From Amoebidium appalachense (taxonomy: Eukaryota > Ichthyosporea), in assembly GCA_963693365.1 (NCBI GenBank), contig CAVNZM010000001.1, positions 15,872,001 through 15,936,000 on the forward strand: 64,000 bases of DNA, read 5' to 3'. Below the pieces are notes generated by a model. That model was not told the origin of the DNA. It was given only the letters and a program-made list of their open reading frames with translations, and searched no databases. The position numbers and the translations under genes were made by a program. Below, piece after piece: positions 44,416 to 64,000 of the stretch; positions within the stretch are counted from its first letter, which is position 1, and each line of letters begins with the position of its first letter.

Positions 44416-44421
44416 TTTATT
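44416..44421 (-). terminator. Possible poly(A) signal of the receptor kinase gene
   Basis: AATAAA on the minus strand, about 440 bp past the receptor kinase stop codon at 44857. Confidence 0.4.
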
Positions 44422-44675
44422 GGCGATGTGATAGTCTTCGGTGACAAGATCACGCCTGAACGCTTGTCCCTCCGGCACACACAATGATATATATCCGTGA
44501 TGATGAATATTATTATGGGGGAACATGTAGCGATAAAGCTTTAAATTGAGCACCAACTCTAAATATCTCGTGTGTATCCAATGCATCGATAGTGGACTTA
44601 TGTTGTTGTTGTAACGTGCATGCCAGGCGTGCAATGTCGCGCTTAACGCGACATAGTTTTTGAAGCAAAAGGGTG

Positions 44676-44681
44676 AATAAA
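44676..44681 (+). terminator. Possible poly(A) signal of the reductase gene
   Basis: AATAAA on the plus strand, about 610 bp past the reductase stop and 175 bp before the end of the convergent receptor kinase coding region. Confidence 0.4.
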
Positions 44682-44856
44682 CTCGCCCCAAGAGGAATAT
44701 CCATGGCTCCGTGTTAGGCCCCCCCCACCCTATTTTCCGTAAAGACCACTCCCCCACCTCTCTATTCCACGAGGGAAAGTATCCATGTGTCCGTACTGGA
44801 ACCCTTTTTCCCGTAAAGAAACCCCCCTTCTCCCGCGAACCCAAACGTCCCCCTCA

Positions 44857-59356
<14,500 letters not shown>

Positions 59357-59368
59357 ATTGGTATTGAT

Positions 59369-59627
<259 letters not shown>

Positions 59628-59628
<1 letters not shown>

Positions 59629-59838
59629 ATGTGCGTGTGTCACGTACATGTGCGCACGTGTGCGTGTGTGCGTGTGCGTGGTTGTAATTTTGTGTGTGCA
59701 TGGATGCCCATGTTAAACTTTGTGTTTGAGATGTGCACTTAGCATGTATCCCTCATAGTCACGGTATATTTTGCATTTCATTATCACCTCACCGTATACA
59801 AACTGAGCGCAACGGTTCATCATCATGCAGTTAGTGAT

Positions 59839-59869
<31 letters not shown>

Positions 59870-60121
59870 AAAAAACAAAAAAAACAAAAACAAAAAAAAC
59901 TACCTATACGCCCAGCCAGCCACCTACCCAAAAAACAACCAGACTCGTTGAATTTTCCACGGTGGGTTTATTCTATTCTTCACGAGTCGCATGTGTTCTG
60001 AATTTGATCTTTCTGTGCACGTTGTAATACGGCTGACTAGATTTATGTGGGCCACACAGCACCTGGAGGTGAGAGGAAGTGGGGTGGTCAGATCATGTGG
60101 GTGGGTGTTTTTTTTTTTTTT

Positions 60122-60152
<31 letters not shown>

Positions 60153-61160
60153 GAGGGGGGGGGGGGGAGGGAGGGGGGGGGGAGGAAGGGATAGATGGAA
60201 AAAGGAGGAGCGGAAGACAGGGAGGGGAGGGAGCGGAGGGGGGAGAGGAAAGGGGGTGGGGGGAAGGGGGGAGAATGGGGGGGGGGGGGGGGGGGGGGGG
60301 GGGGGATCTAACGTCTGTAAATGCGTCAAGCGACATTTGTAGACCATCAAAACCGCAACGTGGTTTATAAAGTGTGTGAAGGAAGGTGTGTACGTGCATG
60401 TTCGAGAATAAGGAATGTGAGAACGAGAAGGACGAGGGAAGTGAGAAAGGACACCCTAGGAAAGAGGGATGCACATATGCTTACTTGCCACTTACCATTC
60501 ATGATAGCGATGGAAGGGCACTCAGGTGCACATCATGTTTCTTTTGCCATGAACGGATATTTAATTCCCAGAAAATCGCCTCAGACGTCAAATTAGAAAA
60601 AGGAAAGGAAATTCAAAAGCGAAATATTCTACTGGTACCGTAAATTTTTGTAAACCTGTAAACAAATTGTCAAACACTGTGAAGTTTTCGTTGTGTCGTC
60701 CAAAACCATAAACAAATTTTTTTTTTTTGTTGCAGCAACGTGTTTGCTTCAAACGCAGAGAGAAATCATGTGCACATCATTTACCACGGAAAATTCTAGA
60801 ACCACATTCTACCCAAAGATGGTGAGTGAGTGAGTGGCTTTGCCTCAGTGCTGGCCTTTAACAGCCTAGGGTGTCCCATGACAGGTGGCTGATTGCGCAA
60901 TCTACGATAAGCCATGGGCATCAGCTCGTGGGCATCTTGGCGAGATCATTCTGCATGCCCATCCACATGTGCACACAAAAACACGTGGCTTGCACACGTT
61001 CAACTATACGTGCACGAGGCTATCCGCGTGCGCCTGCGTGGGAGCTCTAATTACAGGGTACGTGCCCTCCAGTCACCTAGCTAGCGCTATGTGATCAGAA
61101 GGTTGAACCATTGTTGTGGTGGTTGGTTGGTTCAAATTGGGGTTGGGAGGGACTCTTGAT

Positions 61161-61198
<38 letters not shown>

Positions 61199-62856
61199 CC
61201 CTTGCCGGGGGGAGAGGGGGGGGGGGGGGGGGGGGGGGGGAGGAGGTGGGGAGAGAGGGGGGTTGAGACAGCAGATGCTAAACTTTTTTTTTTTTTTTCC
61301 TTTTGACTGGATTTATTCGACGGAAAGATATGCAAGTATGCACGGCATACTGAGAAGACAATAAAAACTTCACGAGTTATCCAGTAACAAGTGCATACTG
61401 AGATACCTGAACACTGTGTGACAATAATATAAATACTCAATGTGACGACCAACAGAATTCAACAAGAAGTCTAAAGTGTTCACATTGCCAGCTAGTGTAG
61501 CAGATACCCGGAGGGAAAGAGGTAAAACGCGACATAAAAATTCACACCTATCAACATGCTTGCGATTAAAAAGGTCAGCACAAAAAGAATTCAACAAAAA
61601 GTCTAAAGTGTTCACATTGCCAGCTAGTGTAGCAGATACCCGGAGGGAAAGAGGTAAAACGCGACATAAAAATTCACACCTATCAACATGCTTGCGATTA
61701 AAAAGGTCAGCACAAAAACTATTTTTATTTTATTTTATTTTTTTTATGCTAAACTAGTTTTGTGCGGGCCACAATCCCGGGGTTCAACTTACAATGCAAG
61801 GAAAACTGCATATGCAATGATGCGGAGGTGGGTTCAATTGTCCGCAAGTGATAAATAGGTAGCACCTCGGCCCTTCCCTCCATGACGCAAACGAATTCAT
61901 ACATAAACGCATAGTGGGCCAGGTGCAAATTTTTAAGGCTGAACATGTGCTTTTCACAGCTGCAGATTGGAATCTATTACTGTGATCACCATGATGAGCA
62001 TGCCTACGGAGATTTCAGGGTTTATGTTGATGCAGCTATGTACGGCTAGATGTGACACTGCGAACGTGTTTTGACGCGCTTATCTCTGAACAGCTGGGGC
62101 CAGGAGACTTACCCAACCATTTTGCTCACGAGCAGGTCTCGTGTACATATGACATTTCCATGTAGAGGGAAAACAAGCCTGGGTCCAACTTATATATAGC
62201 ATAATTTTTATCGTGCACAACAAAAAGGAAAGAACGTGTCAGCGCACGCGTGACTATAGCTACGCACGAGTCGACGTCCGTGTGTGAGCGGAGTCGACGT
62301 CAGGGCTGCACTGCGCCACTGCGGTCGAGGTTTTGAATGTTCCCGCCAACAACAAAAGCCATATATAGCAATGTTTGCGCAATCATCGGATTATCATCCC
62401 GTGTGATTCGTTGGAGTGAGGTATGCAAAAATATTGCACCAATCGCAGGAAAGTAGCATCACGGCCGTCGCAAAAATTCTATTTTTAGCTTTCTATCTTT
62501 AGTAACACCATTACATTTTGGTAGCATCAATATCGGTGTTCCAGAGGGCCGTGCGAATGATTTTTGGCGCCACGTGTCTTTTAGAAACTTTTTGTTTGGC
62601 AAAACGAAGAAGTGGACTGCTGGAAAAAAAAATCCTTTTTTTTTTGGTTTTCTGACGGATTGAATAGCAGGTTTTCCAAACAAACGTATATCTCTTCCTA
62701 AGAATTTTTAGCAGCAAGCACAGAACAAACCAATTCCGAACTCAGCTCAACAACACACTGTTCATACACGTGAGAGGCAGGTACAGGTGTCCCGCCCTTC
62801 CAGCAGAGGACCAGCACACAGAAAAATAGACCACCGTGTTAGTTGCTAGAAGAGAG
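59628..62856. other. 5' region of receptor kinase and spacer to the rightmost gene
   Basis: No secure coding exon. It should contain the receptor kinase 5' UTR exon and promoter. A minus-strand stretch near 60309-60360 reads FDGLQMSLDAFTD but cannot be linked. TATATA motifs occur near 62192 and 62361, and TTCCCGCC, E2F-like, near 62340. There are poly-G and poly-T tracts at 60110-60305 and 61165-61240 and a 132-bp duplication at 61455-61719. Confidence 0.45.
61455..61719. repeat. 132-bp perfect-phase tandem duplication
   Basis: GAATTCAACAAGAAGTCTAA at 61455 and GAATTCAACAAAAAGTCTAA at 61587 start two copies that are otherwise almost identical. The unit is 44 codons long, and one plus-strand frame stays open across both. 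Confidence 0.95.
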
Positions 62857-63157
62857 ATGGCCCTGGCGGCGTTGCGACCCAGTGCAATTCGCACCATGTT
62901 TGGACGATTCCCCAGTGCGGAAGGTGTGTGCATGTACAGCAAGGTTATGTGGACCAGGGCAAAGAGAGCGTTGGCGGGGTGGACGTGCTTGTCTGATGCT
63001 TTTGTACTCGTGCGTGTGTTTTTGTGTGTGTGGGGTTGTGTGTTTGGCGGTTGTGCGTTGGTGGACGGTTGGAGAGGGAGAAGGCTGCATGGATTTTTTT
63101 TTTTTTGGGCAGGTAGTGCCAAGGAGGCTATTGCGGCAGCGGCGGGGGAGGGGGGAA
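62857..63157 (+). CDS. N-terminal exons of an unidentified, probably mitochondrial protein (partial)
   Basis: ATG at 62857 begins a 67-nt exon (62857-62923) encoding MALAALRPSAIRTMFGRFPS, rich in Ala, Arg and hydroxylated residues and free of acidic residues until its last codon, as in mitochondrial presequences. A GTGTGT donor follows. A phase-compatible second exon starts at 63113 after TTGGGCAG and encodes GSAKEAIAAAAGE; its end is unclear (about 63157). The remainder would lie beyond the right edge. I do not recognise the protein. The sequence on the opposite strand also has an open frame with an ATG near 62898, but it overlaps this leader and has no downstream support. Confidence 0.5.

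Positions 63158-64000
<843 letters not shown>

Noticed and set aside
62742-62898. Minus-strand frame with a signal-peptide-like start at 62898 as the receptor kinase N-terminus
   Set aside because: The exon at 59302-59356 gives a better signal peptide that joins in phase to the ectodomain, and the 62857 region is better explained by the plus-strand leader.

Overview
The window is nuclear DNA from a eukaryote with dense, canonical GT-AG introns. The best guess is a unicellular relative of animals (a holozoan protist such as an ichthyosporean, filasterean or choanoflagellate). The reasons are a membrane-spanning receptor tyrosine kinase with an HRDLAARN catalytic loop, an animal-like E2F partner (DP) and a fungal/animal-type GET3, next to an Old Yellow Enzyme that animals usually lack. 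The species cannot be named from the sequence.

Layout, left to right: (1) 8-5136, minus strand, part of a CCCH zinc-finger protein gene running off the left edge; (2) 6418-13526, plus, GET3/ASNA1, 10 exons, 323 aa; (3) 15313-22432, plus, transcription factor DP, 9 exons, about 454 aa, with a 792-bp transposon (MITE) in its sixth intron; (4) 26170-39793, plus, mitochondrial 2-oxoglutarate dehydrogenase E1, 22 exons, 1004 aa; (5) 42353-44068, plus, Old Yellow Enzyme-type flavin reductase, 2 exons, 376 aa; (6) 44857-59356, minus, receptor tyrosine kinase, 21 coding exons, 700 aa with signal peptide, short ectodomain, one membrane helix, kinase domain and tyrosine-bearing tail; (7) from 62857, plus, the first exons of a gene with a mitochondrial-type leader, running off the right edge. 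All exon chains for genes 2-6 are phase-consistent. They were assembled by reading splice sites and comparing with remembered family sequences, not by alignment software.

The genes are not an operon or a pathway cluster; they look like ordinary eukaryotic neighbours. OGDH works in the TCA cycle, GET3 in tail-anchored protein insertion, DP in cell-cycle transcription, and the RTK in signalling. Most of the remaining DNA is introns filled with homopolymer C (or G) tracts, CA/GT, GA/CT and ACGC microsatellites, and local duplications. The long proline-, glycine- or Cys-Val-rich reading frames seen everywhere are translations of these repeats, not genes.

The most unusual observations are: a roughly 100-bp sequence family repeated in sense orientation in introns of three different genes and always ending at a poly-C tract; poly-C tracts starting within about 20 nt of many 5' splice sites and CA repeats abutting many 3' splice sites; a PIF/Harbinger-like MITE carrying an E2F/DP-like motif inside the DP gene itself; degenerate copies of a GET3 intron-exon border; a perfect 19-bp hairpin downstream of OGDH; and probable convergent transcript overlap between the reductase and the receptor kinase.
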